Below, piece after piece: positions 51,630-60,931 of a stretch of DNA of 64,000 nucleotides; positions within the stretch are counted from its first letter, which is position 1, and the number at the start of each line of letters is the position of its first letter. The notes under the pieces were generated by a model. The model saw nothing but the letters and a program-made list of their open reading frames with translations. It did not search any database and was not told the DNA's origin. The stretch lies in assembly GCF_000622085.1 (NCBI RefSeq), contig NZ_JHWL01000021.1, forward strand, positions 1 to 64,000, read 5' to 3'. A program made the translations under genes and the position numbers. The stretch is from Butyrivibrio proteoclasticus P6B7. Lineage in GTDB: Bacteria > Bacillota > Clostridia > Lachnospirales > Lachnospiraceae.

Positions 51630-52481
51630 ATGCTTAATAACGAGCATATTAAAGGGCAGCTTCACACAAAGTGGGCTGCCCATAATTATTATTATAAAGA
51701 AATAACCACCTCCACCAACGACGATGCCAAAGAGCTGGCGGAAAATGGCGCGCCCCACGGAACCCTCGTGGTGGCTGACAGACAGGACAAGGGCCGAGGC
51801 TCTAAGGGAAGAGCTTGGGAGACTCCTGCTGGCACCAACATCGCCATGTCGCTAATTGTAAGGCCCATCGCACCTTCCGATAAGATATCAATGCTTACAC
51901 TTATCATGGGACTTTCCGTGGCGGAAGGAATTGAGCAGTGCCTTGGAGATAGCTCTTTTGACAGGATAGACGGGATTGGAGGAGGAGAGAAAAGCGGCTG
52001 TGTAGCCCAGATTAAGTGGCCCAACGACGTGGTTATTGCAGGTAAAAAAATCTGTGGTATACTTACAGAGCTTCACATGGACGATAGCAATAAGATCGCA
52101 GATGTGGTAATTGGTGTTGGAATTAACGTTAACATGACTGAGTTTCCTAAGGAGATAAGTGAGATCGCTGGATCAGTTCTTAGTACCACCGGCGTAAGGC
52201 TTGATAGAGGCGCTGTTGTGGCGGCAGTCATGGAGAGATTCGAAGAGAACTACGAGAAATATAACAGCACATTTGACCTTTCACTACTAAAAGAGCAATA
52301 TGAAAAAAGGTTAATTAATATTGGCAAAGATGTGAGGGTTATTGATACAATGAAGGAGTACGAAGCAGTGGCTCTTGGAATTACTGAGGGCGGTGCTTTG
52401 ATCATCAGGACCAAAGACGGCAAGACCCAGGAGATTAACGCAGGGGAAGTCACCGTCAGGGGCCTGTATAGCTACGTATGA
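51630..52481 (+). CDS. birA: biotin-[acetyl-CoA carboxylase] ligase, short form without repressor domain
   Basis: 283 residues. It attaches biotin to the carboxyl carrier protein. Biotin-ligase motifs are TSTNDDAKELA, the adenylate loop GRGSKGRAWETP, KWPNDVVIAGKKICGILTE and GVGINVN. A C-terminal SH3-like domain follows (about 235-283). The N-terminal DNA-binding helix-turn-helix of bifunctional BirA is missing; only a 20-residue leader precedes the catalytic domain, so it cannot repress biotin genes. AGGAG lies before the ATG. It is followed by coaX. Confidence 0.93.
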   Translation: MLNNEHIKGQLHTKWAAHNYYYKEITTSTNDDAKELAENGAPHGTLVVADRQDKGRGSKGRAWETPAGTNIAMSLIVRPIAPSDKISMLTLIMGLSVAEGIEQCLGDSSFDRIDGIGGGEKSGCVAQIKWPNDVVIAGKKICGILTELHMDDSNKIADVVIGVGINVNMTEFPKEISEIAGSVLSTTGVRLDRGAVVAAVMERFEENYEKYNSTFDLSLLKEQYEKRLINIGKDVRVIDTMKEYEAVALGITEGGALIIRTKDGKTQEINAGEVTVRGLYSYV

Positions 52482-52550
52482 TCATAGATGTAGAAACTGG
52501 CTGTGAGCTTGTGCAGATGGGCTGTGCAGTTAAGGTTGAGGAGAGATAAG

Positions 52551-53366
52551 ATGATTCTTGTAATCGATGTTGGAAATACAAATATTACATTTGGTGTGTT
52601 CAGAGGCGAGAAGCTGGTCACTTCCTTTAGAATGACCACAGGAGCTGAGAGAACCTCCGACGAATTCGGAATGACCATGCTGGGCATGCTTGCCATGAAG
52701 GAAGTGGACAAGGATAGCCTTGAGGGTGTTATGATCGCCAGCGTAGTGCCTAAGCTTATGCACGCTCTGGTTAATGCAATTCTTAAGTACCTGGGCAAAA
52801 GACCTTACATCGTTGGCCCTGGAATCAAGACAGGCATTAAGATCGTGACAGATAACCCTCGTGAGATCGGACCAGACCTTATCGTTGGAGCCGTTGCAGG
52901 TTACGAACTCTACGGCGGACCAGTTCTTGTAATTGACTTTGGTACAGCTACTACTTATATCGCAGTTAACGAAAAGGGCGAGTTCTTCACCGGTGTTGTT
53001 TCACCTGGTATCAGGATTTCTGCTAAGGCACTTTGGCAGGATACAGCTAAGCTCCCTGAGATCGAGATCAAGAAGCCAGCCAGCATCCTTGCTAAGGAGA
53101 CTATCTCCAGTATGCAGGCCGGGCTTATTTACGGACAGATCGGTCAGACTAAGTACATCATCAACGAGATGAAGCGCGAGTCAGGCCTTACTAATATGAA
53201 AGTCGTTGCTACAGGCGGACTTGGAAGAATCATTTCAGAAGAAGTTGATGAGATCGACATCTACGATCCAAACCTTGTGCTTCGCGGACTTCAGATCCTC
53301 TATGAGAAGAACCGTAAGACAAAGCCACAGATTGGGGAATTTGCAGATACTGATAAGCCAGAGTGA
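52551..53366 (+). CDS. coaX: type III pantothenate kinase
   Basis: 271 residues from ATG 52551, with GAGGAGA (52539-52545) 5 nt upstream; an in-frame ATG at 52503 lacks the family N-terminus. The ASKHA-fold motifs are [39 protein letters not shown] and VVATGGLG. It phosphorylates pantothenate in coenzyme A synthesis. It lies 70 nt after birA and 38 nt before the DUF gene, in an apparent operon with dusB. Confidence 0.96.
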   Translation: MILVIDVGNTNITFGVFRGEKLVTSFRMTTGAERTSDEFGMTMLGMLAMKEVDKDSLEGVMIASVVPKLMHALVNAILKYLGKRPYIVGPGIKTGIKIVTDNPREIGPDLIVGAVAGYELYGGPVLVIDFGTATTYIAVNEKGEFFTGVVSPGIRISAKALWQDTAKLPEIEIKKPASILAKETISSMQAGLIYGQIGQTKYIINEMKRESGLTNMKVVATGGLGRIISEEVDEIDIYDPNLVLRGLQILYEKNRKTKPQIGEFADTDKPE

Positions 53367-53403
53367 TCTGAGAATTACTGAGACAATGAGTTATAGATGA
53401 ATA

Positions 53404-53925
53404 ATGGCAATAACTGATATTGCCAGAATGAAGTATGGAGTAAAAATGAGCGCAGAAGAATTTGAAAGAGAATACAACAAAGAATTTAATGAGAATATAA
53501 AGAACCAGACAGAGGATGACCTCAAGATCGACGAGATGCAAAAGACCAACAAGGGACGCGTCTTTGAAGGCGTTGCTAATGGCCGCGTGGTACTGTGTGG
53601 TGCCAACGCCTATGAGCAGAAGTACTACTTCAACCCAATCTTCAAGCAGATTCCTGAGAGCATCAAAAAAGAGCTCAACATCATCAGTGTCCTCTTCACA
53701 CAGGAAGCAGGTGGCATCTTTACCATCGTCTTCGAAGAAGACGGCCAGATCTCAATCGAAACCAACGCCGACGAAGAAGACATCACCTACGATGAAATCA
53801 CCGCAGGCCTCCTCGTAAGCGAGGTAAGAAGAAAGCGCCAAGACTTGTTTGAAGCGCTTGGATTATATTATAGGCTTTACGTACTTCATGAGAGTCCAGC
53901 AGACATATTAGGAGATGAGGATTAA
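53404..53925 (+). CDS. DUF6145-like conserved protein of Lachnospiraceae
   Basis: 173 residues, soluble, acidic, with no recognised motif. A helical N-terminal part (residues 15-50) and a mixed alpha/beta domain (about 50-140) including GRVVLCGANAYEQKYYFNP. I believe this matches a Lachnospiraceae family (DUF6145) found beside coaX and dusB, but this is from memory. The start could instead be the in-frame ATG 53446, which has GGAG 5 nt upstream. Function unknown; conserved position suggests a housekeeping link. Confidence 0.6.
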   Translation: MAITDIARMKYGVKMSAEEFEREYNKEFNENIKNQTEDDLKIDEMQKTNKGRVFEGVANGRVVLCGANAYEQKYYFNPIFKQIPESIKKELNIISVLFTQEAGGIFTIVFEEDGQISIETNADEEDITYDEITAGLLVSEVRRKRQDLFEALGLYYRLYVLHESPADILGDED

Positions 53926-53961
53926 TAAGTAGACAGGTTTCAATTCAGAAATTATTTCTGG

Positions 53962-54978
53962 ATGGAACCGTCCGGGTATAAACATATGTCAGGATATGGA
54001 AAGTTAACTATAGGGAACGTCACCCTGGAGAACAATATAATACTTGGCCCAATGGCAGGTGTTTCGGACCTGCCTTTTCGTATATTATGCAAAGAAATGG
54101 GCGCAGGCCTTGTGTGTATGGAAATGGTCAGCGCCAAAGCCATCACCTACAAGAACAAGAACACAGGCGCCCTCATGGAGATTCACCCAGATGAACATCC
54201 GGTTTCTTTGCAGCTCTTTGGCTCAGAGCCTGAGGTAATGCAGCACGCCGTAGAGATGATCAAGGACAGGCCCTACGACATCCTGGATGTGAACATGGGC
54301 TGCCCAGTACCAAAGGTTGTAAGTAACGGCGAGGGCTCAGCCCTTATGAAGAATCCGGCCCTTATTGAAAAAATCGTCAAGGCTCTTGTACAGGTGTCAG
54401 ACAGGCCGGTAACTGTTAAAATAAGAAAAGGATTTACCGAGAATTCAGTCAACGCAGTGGAATGTGCACTGGCAGCTCAGGAAGGCGGAGCGGCAGCGGT
54501 TGCAGTCCACGGAAGAACCAGAGAACAGTACTACTCAGGTCAGGCGGACTGGAGTATTATAAAAGAAGTTAAGGATGCCCTCCACATCCCTGTAATTGGG
54601 AACGGAGATGTGGTGGATGGAGAGAGCGCAAAGCGCATGTTTGAACAGACCGGCTGCGATGGGGTTATGGTAGCCAGGGCTGCTCAGGGCAATCCATTTA
54701 TATTTAGAGAGATAAAGAGCTATTTTGAAACTGGCAAGGCCTGCGACAGGCCAACAGGACAGGAGATCTACGACACAGTCATAAGACACGCAGACTTACA
54801 ACTCCAGTACAAAGGGGAATACACTGGAATTCGTGAGATGCGTAAGCACGTGTCCTGGTACACCTACGGAATGCCTGGCAGCGCCAGATTCAGGAATGAG
54901 ATCAATCAGATGACTGACATGGACTCCCTTAAGGAAGCCTGCAAGAAAGTCATGCTGGGTGATCTAAGCATGGGGTAA
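53962..54978 (+). CDS. dusB: tRNA-dihydrouridine synthase, DusB-like
   Basis: 338 residues from ATG 53962, or 330 from ATG 53986; neither has a clear ribosome site. An FMN-dependent TIM barrel that reduces uridine in tRNA. Motifs: LGPMAGVSDLPFR, VSLQLFGSEP, the catalytic Cys in DVNMGCPVPKV, KIRKG, AVHGRTREQYYSG, IGNGDV and MVARAAQGNPF. A C-terminal helical tRNA-binding domain follows. It closes the birA-coaX-DUF-dusB group. Confidence 0.93.
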   Translation: MEPSGYKHMSGYGKLTIGNVTLENNIILGPMAGVSDLPFRILCKEMGAGLVCMEMVSAKAITYKNKNTGALMEIHPDEHPVSLQLFGSEPEVMQHAVEMIKDRPYDILDVNMGCPVPKVVSNGEGSALMKNPALIEKIVKALVQVSDRPVTVKIRKGFTENSVNAVECALAAQEGGAAAVAVHGRTREQYYSGQADWSIIKEVKDALHIPVIGNGDVVDGESAKRMFEQTGCDGVMVARAAQGNPFIFREIKSYFETGKACDRPTGQEIYDTVIRHADLQLQYKGEYTGIREMRKHVSWYTYGMPGSARFRNEINQMTDMDSLKEACKKVMLGDLSMG

Positions 54979-55047
54979 ACTTACACTGGCTGATGGGATA
55001 GCAGCGCAGTTTGGTTAATGAATTATAATTGTTTGGGGAACAAAGGT

Positions 55048-56667
55048 ATGAAGGTATTTTTGGTTGAGGACGAGTTTGTCGTTCGAGAGGGAATCAAGAA
55101 CAACGTCAATTGGGAGGCGCACGGTTACGACTTCTGCGGAGAAGCCAGCGATGGGGAGCTTGCTTATTCCATGATACAGAAGCTCCTTCCGGACATTGTT
55201 ATCACAGACATTAAGATGCCATTTATGGATGGCCTGACACTTAGCAAGATGATAAAGGCCGAGTATCCCTGGATGGAGATAATCCTCCTTACAGGCTACG
55301 AGGACTTTCAGTATGCCAAGGAAGCCATCAAGATAGGCATATCCTGCTATCTTTCCAAGCCCATCAGTGGTGATAATCTGTTAAAAGAGGTGGATGCAGT
55401 TGCAGAGCGCATCCAGGAGCAGAGACAGGAAAGAGAAGCAGCTAAAAGATTCGAAGAAGAAATGAAGGAGAGAACTGAGCTTGAGAAACAAGGTCTTTTC
55501 AGAAGCCTTGTGACAGGCGGTAAGACAGCATCTGACCTTATAGAGGCTGCCAAGAAGCTCTCCCTTGATCTAACAGCACTTCGCTACAATATCCTATTAC
55601 TTAAGGTATGGTCCACAAGACACGACGCCTTCGAGTATTCCAACAGCGTGGTAAAGGCAGAGGATGGAATCAAAGCCGTGGCTGAAAAGCATGGCGCCCT
55701 CTACTTTGACCTTAACGTGGAAGGCATAGCTCTTTTGTTCAAGGCGGATGACGACGGGGCACTGGATGAGAATATCGAGACTGCGGTAAAAGAGCTACAG
55801 CAGATCTTTTCAGAGTACCATCACATCAGATACTTTGGTGGTATCGGCCAGAACGTGGAGCGCCTTTCGGAAATACCTGAGACCTTCAGATGGGCCAGCA
55901 GAGCCTTTGCCCATATCTATCTGACTTCAGACAACGGATTTTTGTACGGCTCCGAGGAGTCCCTTAAATCCAGCAAAGACGAGGTCACCCTTTCAGAAAT
56001 TGATCCAAAGCACATAGACAGAAAGCTGATCCGCGAGTTTCTTCGCCGCGGAGACCAGGCAGAAGCTGCGTTCTTTATGATGGAATTCATAAAGGGCATG
56101 GGTGAGAGCGCCATCAAATCCACCATGCTAAGGCAGTACGTGGCCATGGATGTTTATTTCTGCGCCACAGAATTTGTTGAAAACGAATTAGGACTTCCAA
56201 GAAAGGCCCTGGATGAGCGTGTTGAAGAGCTTTCTCCAGAAATCCTCTCAGATGAAGCAAGAACCATGGAATACCTGACCAAAGTCTTAGAGCAGGCCGT
56301 TATCCTTAGGGAAGAGGACACCAGAGGCCATTACAAGGATGTGGTAAAAGAGGCCCTTTCCTACATCGAAGAGCACTATGCCGAAGAGAACCTGTCCCTG
56401 AACGTATTGGCTGCCCAGGTTAACGTATCTCCTAACCATTTAAGCGCCGTGTTCAGGCAGCAGACAGGCCAGCCCTTCATCAAATATCTTACGGACTATC
56501 GCATGAATGAGGCTAAAGAGCTCCTTAGCAGAACCAACAAGAAGAGCAACGAGATAGGACTAATGGTGGGCTACAAGGATCCGCACTATTTCTCATATCT
56601 CTTTAAGAAAACCCAGGGCGTTAACCCTACACAGTACAGATCCAGAAGCTTTGCGGAGAGTGAGTGA
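55048..56667 (+). CDS. YesN-like response regulator with AraC-type DNA-binding domain
   Basis: 539 residues from ATG 55048, preceded by GGGGAA and AAAGG; an in-frame ATG at 55018 precedes the conserved REC start MKVFLVEDEF. The receiver domain (about 1-120) has the acceptor Asp54 in VITDIKMP and the Lys in YLSKPIS. A coiled-coil linker and a middle domain follow (about 120-430), then two AraC helix-turn-helix motifs (about 440-535: LNVLAAQVNVSPNHLSAVFRQ-type and NEIGLMVGYKDPHYFSYLFKK, partly). It pairs with the kinase gene that follows and probably controls the adjacent sugar transporter. Confidence 0.92.
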   Translation: MKVFLVEDEFVVREGIKNNVNWEAHGYDFCGEASDGELAYSMIQKLLPDIVITDIKMPFMDGLTLSKMIKAEYPWMEIILLTGYEDFQYAKEAIKIGISCYLSKPISGDNLLKEVDAVAERIQEQRQEREAAKRFEEEMKERTELEKQGLFRSLVTGGKTASDLIEAAKKLSLDLTALRYNILLLKVWSTRHDAFEYSNSVVKAEDGIKAVAEKHGALYFDLNVEGIALLFKADDDGALDENIETAVKELQQIFSEYHHIRYFGGIGQNVERLSEIPETFRWASRAFAHIYLTSDNGFLYGSEESLKSSKDEVTLSEIDPKHIDRKLIREFLRRGDQAEAAFFMMEFIKGMGESAIKSTMLRQYVAMDVYFCATEFVENELGLPRKALDERVEELSPEILSDEARTMEYLTKVLEQAVILREEDTRGHYKDVVKEALSYIEEHYAEENLSLNVLAAQVNVSPNHLSAVFRQQTGQPFIKYLTDYRMNEAKELLSRTNKKSNEIGLMVGYKDPHYFSYLFKKTQGVNPTQYRSRSFAESE

Positions 56668-56721
56668 CAGAGCAGCAACTACAGATAACAACTCAAAGCT
56701 ATGTGAGAGTGAGAACGAGTA

Positions 56722-58056
56722 ATGGTAAAGAATAACCCAAGAGTAAGACAGAAATCCCGTCTTGCTACCCAGATACGTATAACCTATCTGGTACTTCTTT
56801 TGCCCAATATCATATTCATGGTGTACGCCTCCTATACCTTCTGGACCGCCAACGTCAGGTACAACGACATGATAAGCTCTGTCGTTACCGCCAGCGAGTT
56901 CAGTTTGGATTTCAAAGAGGACTTTGATTATCAGACCTACCTTCTTATCGTAGGTAACGTAAGCCCAGAGGAGACGCCACTTAACCAGATGCTGGTGGAT
57001 GCAAGGAAAGTCGTGGTGGGCCTTAAGGACTACACCGGCACCGAGGACAACCAGAATCGTCTTCGTAGCGCCGAGAAATACCTGACCAACCTTGGCACCT
57101 ACACCAACAGGATCATCGATAACTTAGAGCACGACGACAAGTACGAAGCTAACATGGTCATTTGGGAGAACGACGTCCAGATCGTGACAGCTCTTTTGCA
57201 GGAGACCATCAACGAGTACATCTACTACGAGAACAAACAGCTCCAGATTGGTCAGGCCGCCAACGAAGCCATGTACCTTAAGTCCATCGGCATCTCCATG
57301 GCAATCCTGGTGTTTATCATCATAAGTGTCATCGTGGTTTCCTTTGTGGGTCCTATCTGGATCACCCGCCCAATTGAGGAGCAGGTAAAAAGAGAACAAA
57401 AGCAATTGCGAAAGGCAGAGTTTGAGCTGTTGCAGGCCCAGATCAATCCCCACTTCCTCTACAACACCCTGGACGCCATTGTCTGGAGCGCAGAGGGAGG
57501 CAACAAGGAGCAGGTAGTTAAGATGGTTGGAAGTCTTTCCAGCTTTTTCCGCACCTCTCTTAATAAGGGAAAAGAGATCATATCCATTGAGGAGGAACTG
57601 GCCCACGTCAGGAGTTATCTGGAGATTCAGCAGATCCGATACCAGGATATTCTTAGCTATGAGATAGATGTGCCACAGGAAATTTACAACTACAAGATTC
57701 CCAAGATCACGGTACAGCCCCTTGTAGAGAATGCTCTTTATCATGGTATAAAGAACCATCGCGGTGGTGGAACGATCCGCATCACCGGTAAGGAAGAAAA
57801 AGAGTTTATTACCATCACTGTAGCGGACGATGGAATCGGAATGGATGCTAAGAGACTTGAGGAAGTAAGAAAGGGCCTTACAGAGGGTGGCAACACCAAG
57901 GAAGCCATCTACGGCCTTTACAACGTTAACCAGCGTATAATCCTTAATTTTGGCGAAGAATATGGAGTTTCATTAGATAGCTCTTTTGAAAAGGGAACGG
58001 AGGTTACTATTAAACTTCCCAAGAATTTAGCATCAAAATCTCAACCTAAATCGTAA
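56722..58056 (+). CDS. YesM-like sensor histidine kinase
   Basis: 444 residues: TM1 at about 21-43, an extracytoplasmic domain of about 145 residues with many Asp/Glu/Tyr, TM2 at about 191-214, and a His_kinase/HATPase module. The phospho-acceptor His244 lies in QINPHFLYNTLDA; the N box is QPLVENALYHGIKNH and the G box is VADDGIGMDA. Unusually for the family no clear HAMP is visible, only a short coiled coil (about 220-240). Together with the upstream regulator it forms a two-component system next to a sugar ABC transporter. Confidence 0.92.
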   Translation: MVKNNPRVRQKSRLATQIRITYLVLLLPNIIFMVYASYTFWTANVRYNDMISSVVTASEFSLDFKEDFDYQTYLLIVGNVSPEETPLNQMLVDARKVVVGLKDYTGTEDNQNRLRSAEKYLTNLGTYTNRIIDNLEHDDKYEANMVIWENDVQIVTALLQETINEYIYYENKQLQIGQAANEAMYLKSIGISMAILVFIIISVIVVSFVGPIWITRPIEEQVKREQKQLRKAEFELLQAQINPHFLYNTLDAIVWSAEGGNKEQVVKMVGSLSSFFRTSLNKGKEIISIEEELAHVRSYLEIQQIRYQDILSYEIDVPQEIYNYKIPKITVQPLVENALYHGIKNHRGGGTIRITGKEEKEFITITVADDGIGMDAKRLEEVRKGLTEGGNTKEAIYGLYNVNQRIILNFGEEYGVSLDSSFEKGTEVTIKLPKNLASKSQPKS

Positions 58057-58083
58057 AAAAATATAACATTATAAAAATACGAT

Positions 58084-58110
58084 AAAAAAACTAAACACAT
58101 TCAGTTTTTT
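58084..58110 (+). terminator. weak terminator after kinase gene
   Basis: AAAAAACT (about 58085-58092) can pair with AGTTTTTT (58103-58110) around a 10-nt loop. The gap to the next gene also holds AGGGA...TCCCT (about 58155-58168) and a cre-like TAAAAACGTTTAA (58168-58180) just ahead of the ribosome site. Confidence 0.45.
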
Positions 58111-58205
58111 ATTCAATGGAGTTTTTCCTCCTGGAAATTAGAATATTAACCATAAGGGAATGGTCCCTAAAAACGTTTAATTCTATTTTCAGGAGGAATA
58201 GGTTT

Positions 58206-59198
58206 ATGAAGAAGAAAGTATTGTCATTTGTTATGGCAGCAGCCATGACTCTGAGCCTTGTGGCTTGTGGAAATGCTAAGCCAGCATCTTCAGACGGTGC
58301 ACCAGCAGCATCTGGTGACCTCATCAAAGTTGGTATCATCAACAACGACCCTAATGAATCTGGTTATCGTACAGCTAACGATAACGACCTTAAGAACACA
58401 TTTACAAAAGAGAACGGCTATGATGCTTCATTCGCATACAGCTTAAAGAATGATGAGCAGATCGCAGCAGCTCAGACATTCATTCAGGATGGTGTTGATT
58501 ACCTCCTTCTTTCTGCAGCTGATACAGCAGGTTGGGATTCAGTTCTTCAGGAAGCTCAGGCTGAAGGCGTAAAGGTTATCCTTTTCGACCGTACAATCGA
58601 CGCAGACGAGAGCCTTTACGAGGCATCAATCGTTTCTGATATGGCTAAGGAAGGCCAGACAGCTGTTGACTGGCTTGCAGGTCAGAACCTTTCAGAGTAC
58701 AACGTAATCCACATCCAGGGTGTTATGGGTTCAGCTGCTCAGCAGGGCAGAAGTAACGCTCTTACATCAAAGGTTGAGGCTGAGTCAAACTGGAACCTCG
58801 TTGTTGAGCAGACAGCTGAGTGGAACGCAGAGAAGGCACAGCAGATCGTTCAGTCAGTTATCGACGCTGGCACACCTTTCAACGTAATCTATGCTGAGAA
58901 CGACGATATGGCTAAGGGCGCTGTTGCAGCTCTTGATGCAGCTGGTATCTCACACGGTGTTGGCAAAGACGTTATCGTAATGGGCTTTGACTGCAACAAG
59001 TGGGCACTTGAAGAGCTCCTTAAGCAGAACTGGAACTATGATGGACAGTGCAATCCTTTCCAGGCTAGCTACATTGATGAGATCATCAAGAAGCTCGAGA
59101 AGGGCGAGACACTTGAGCAGAAGACAATCATCATGGATGAGAAGGGCTTCGATGCTTCAACAATCACACAGGATGATGTAGATACTTACGGAATCTGA
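58206..59198 (+). CDS. sugar-binding lipoprotein, YtfQ-like
   Basis: 330 residues from ATG 58206, with AGGAGGA (58191-58197) 8 nt upstream; an ATG at 58116 is in frame but gives no signal peptide. Lipobox LVAC, a short linker, then a family-4 periplasmic sugar-binding fold: VGIINNDPNESGYRTAN, GVDYLLLSAADTAGWDSVL, ILFDRTIDADESLY and NVIYAENDDMAKG. The pattern is like YtfQ, which binds galactofuranose in E. coli. It is first gene of the transporter and paralogous to the truncated gene at 63021. Confidence 0.9.
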   Translation: MKKKVLSFVMAAAMTLSLVACGNAKPASSDGAPAASGDLIKVGIINNDPNESGYRTANDNDLKNTFTKENGYDASFAYSLKNDEQIAAAQTFIQDGVDYLLLSAADTAGWDSVLQEAQAEGVKVILFDRTIDADESLYEASIVSDMAKEGQTAVDWLAGQNLSEYNVIHIQGVMGSAAQQGRSNALTSKVEAESNWNLVVEQTAEWNAEKAQQIVQSVIDAGTPFNVIYAENDDMAKGAVAALDAAGISHGVGKDVIVMGFDCNKWALEELLKQNWNYDGQCNPFQASYIDEIIKKLEKGETLEQKTIIMDEKGFDASTITQDDVDTYGI

Positions 59199-59217
59199 GT
59201 GATATAGGGATTAAAGT

Positions 59218-59254
59218 TCATGAGATGTTGTGCTTGCACAAAACATCACATGAA
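59218..59254 (+). other. intergenic hairpin after binding-protein gene
   Basis: TTCATGAGATGTTGTGC pairs with GCACAAAACATCACATGAA around TT, with one mismatch and one bulge. No T-run follows, so it may stabilise the binding-protein mRNA. Confidence 0.6.
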
Positions 59255-59374
59255 TTTGAAGACCGAACAGACATGAGGAAAAAAGACATACGAATGAAAT
59301 GAGTATGGCGATTTCCGAATGGATGTAGCATGTCGAAGACATGCGTATATCACGATAACAGTAGTGAAATTCAG

Positions 59375-59403
59375 GCGGTGCGGCGTAAACCGCACCGCTT
59401 TTT
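59375..59403 (+). terminator. internal terminator between binding protein and ATPase genes
   Basis: GCGGTGCGG (59375-59383) and CCGCACCGC (59390-59398) form a perfect stem with a 6-nt loop followed by five T, directly before the ATPase ribosome site (AGGGAG, 59404-59409). Partial read-through would give more binding protein than transporter. Confidence 0.85.
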
Positions 59404-59416
59404 AGGGAGTGGATAT

Positions 59417-60931
59417 ATGGACGAAAAAAGAGTGCTGGAAATGCGAGGCATATACAAGATCTTTCCTGCGGTAAAGGCTTTGCAGAATGTGGATTTCTCG
59501 TTGAATAAAGGTGAGATCCATGCTCTTATGGGTGAAAACGGCGCCGGCAAATCAACACTTATCAAGGTCCTTACAGGTGTTTATGAAAAGGACGGCGGAA
59601 CCATAGAGCTGCAGGGAGAGGGAATGGTAAATATCCATTCTCCACAGGATGCACAAAAGCTCGGAATCAGCACAGTGTATCAGGAAATTACCCTTTGCCC
59701 TAACCTGACCGTGGCTGAGAATATGTTCATCGGAAGAGGGAAAGGTCTTATTACAAACTGGAAACAGATGAATGCAGAAGCAGACAAGCTTCTAAAGATG
59801 CTGGATATTCCAGCAAGCGCTACACAGCAGCTGGGAAGCTGTTCCATCGCGGTTCAGCAGATGGTTGCCATAGCAAGAGCAGTGGACATGGACTGTAAAG
59901 TCCTCATTCTCGACGAGCCTACATCATCTCTGGATGAGCAGGAAGTTGAGAAATTGTTTGGTCTCATGAGAGACCTTAAGGAAATGGGCGTAGGAATCAT
60001 TTTCGTTACACATTTCCTGGATCAGGTTTATGAAGTTTGCGACAAGATAACCGTTCTTAGAGATGGTCAGCTGGTGGGCGAGTACGACATTGCAGACCTT
60101 CCAAGAGTTCAGCTTGTTGCCAAGATGCTTGGAAAAGAAATGGATGATCTTTCTGATATTAAGGGCGAGGAAGGCTCCTATCAGGGAGAGGATGCAGATA
60201 AAAAGATATTTGAAGCCACAGGACTTCAGAGCGATGCTGGCATACATCCATTTGATTTTTATATTAAAAAAGGCGAGGTCAACGGCTTCACAGGCCTTCT
60301 GGGTTCTGGACGAAGCGAGTGCGTAAGAGCTATCTTTGGTGCCGATAAGGTTCTTGGCGGAACAGTCAAGATGAAGGGAAAAGAGATCAAGATCAACAAG
60401 CCACTGGATGCCATGAAGAATGGAATTGCTTATCTTCCTGAGGACAGAAAAGTGGACGGAATTATTGGAGATCTTTCTGTAAGGGATAACATCATCATGG
60501 CCCTTCAGGTACTTACAGGCTTCTGGAAGCCATTTAGCAAAGCAAAAGCCAACGCCTTTGCAGATGAGTACATCAAAAAGCTAAACATCAAGACAGCATC
60601 TGCAGACACACCGATCAAATCACTGTCAGGTGGTAATCAGCAGAAGGTTATCCTGGCAAGATGGCTTTTAATGCATCCGGAATATCTCATCCTTGATGAG
60701 CCTACAAGAGGTATCGACGTAGGAACCAAGGTAGATATCCAAAAGCTGGTCTTAGAGCTGGCTAAAGAGGGAATGAGCGTAACCTTCATTTCTTCAGAAA
60801 CTGATGAGATGCTCAGAACATGTTCAAGACTAATCGTAATGAGAGACAGAAAAGTGGTGGGAGAGCTTTCGGGAGAGGATCTTACCCAGAACAAGATAAT
60901 GAGCACCATCGCAGGGGAGAGCGCAGTATGA
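59417..60931 (+). CDS. sugar ABC transporter ATP-binding protein, YtfR/RbsA-like (double ABC)
   Basis: 504 residues from ATG 59417 with AGGGAG 7 nt upstream; an earlier in-frame ATG at 59330 would be read across the terminator. Two ABC modules: the first has Walker A GENGAGKST, a degenerate signature (LGSCSIAVQQM) and Walker B LILDEPTSSLD. The second has a degenerate Walker A (GLLGSGRSE), signature LSGGNQQK and Walker B LILDEPTRGID. This asymmetry is normal for the RbsA/MglA/YtfR class. It energises the two permeases that follow. Confidence 0.93.
   Translation: MDEKRVLEMRGIYKIFPAVKALQNVDFSLNKGEIHALMGENGAGKSTLIKVLTGVYEKDGGTIELQGEGMVNIHSPQDAQKLGISTVYQEITLCPNLTVAENMFIGRGKGLITNWKQMNAEADKLLKMLDIPASATQQLGSCSIAVQQMVAIARAVDMDCKVLILDEPTSSLDEQEVEKLFGLMRDLKEMGVGIIFVTHFLDQVYEVCDKITVLRDGQLVGEYDIADLPRVQLVAKMLGKEMDDLSDIKGEEGSYQGEDADKKIFEATGLQSDAGIHPFDFYIKKGEVNGFTGLLGSGRSECVRAIFGADKVLGGTVKMKGKEIKINKPLDAMKNGIAYLPEDRKVDGIIGDLSVRDNIIMALQVLTGFWKPFSKAKANAFADEYIKKLNIKTASADTPIKSLSGGNQQKVILARWLLMHPEYLILDEPTRGIDVGTKVDIQKLVLELAKEGMSVTFISSETDEMLRTCSRLIVMRDRKVVGELSGEDLTQNKIMSTIAGESAV

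Noticed and set aside
57124-57759. 211-residue minus-strand frame within the histidine kinase gene
   Set aside because: It is antisense to a kinase gene with all motifs intact and lacks translation signals.
59330-59416. Upstream in-frame start of the sugar transporter ATPase
   Set aside because: It would place the start before a strong terminator and adds residues absent from the family; the ATG at 59417 has a good ribosome site.
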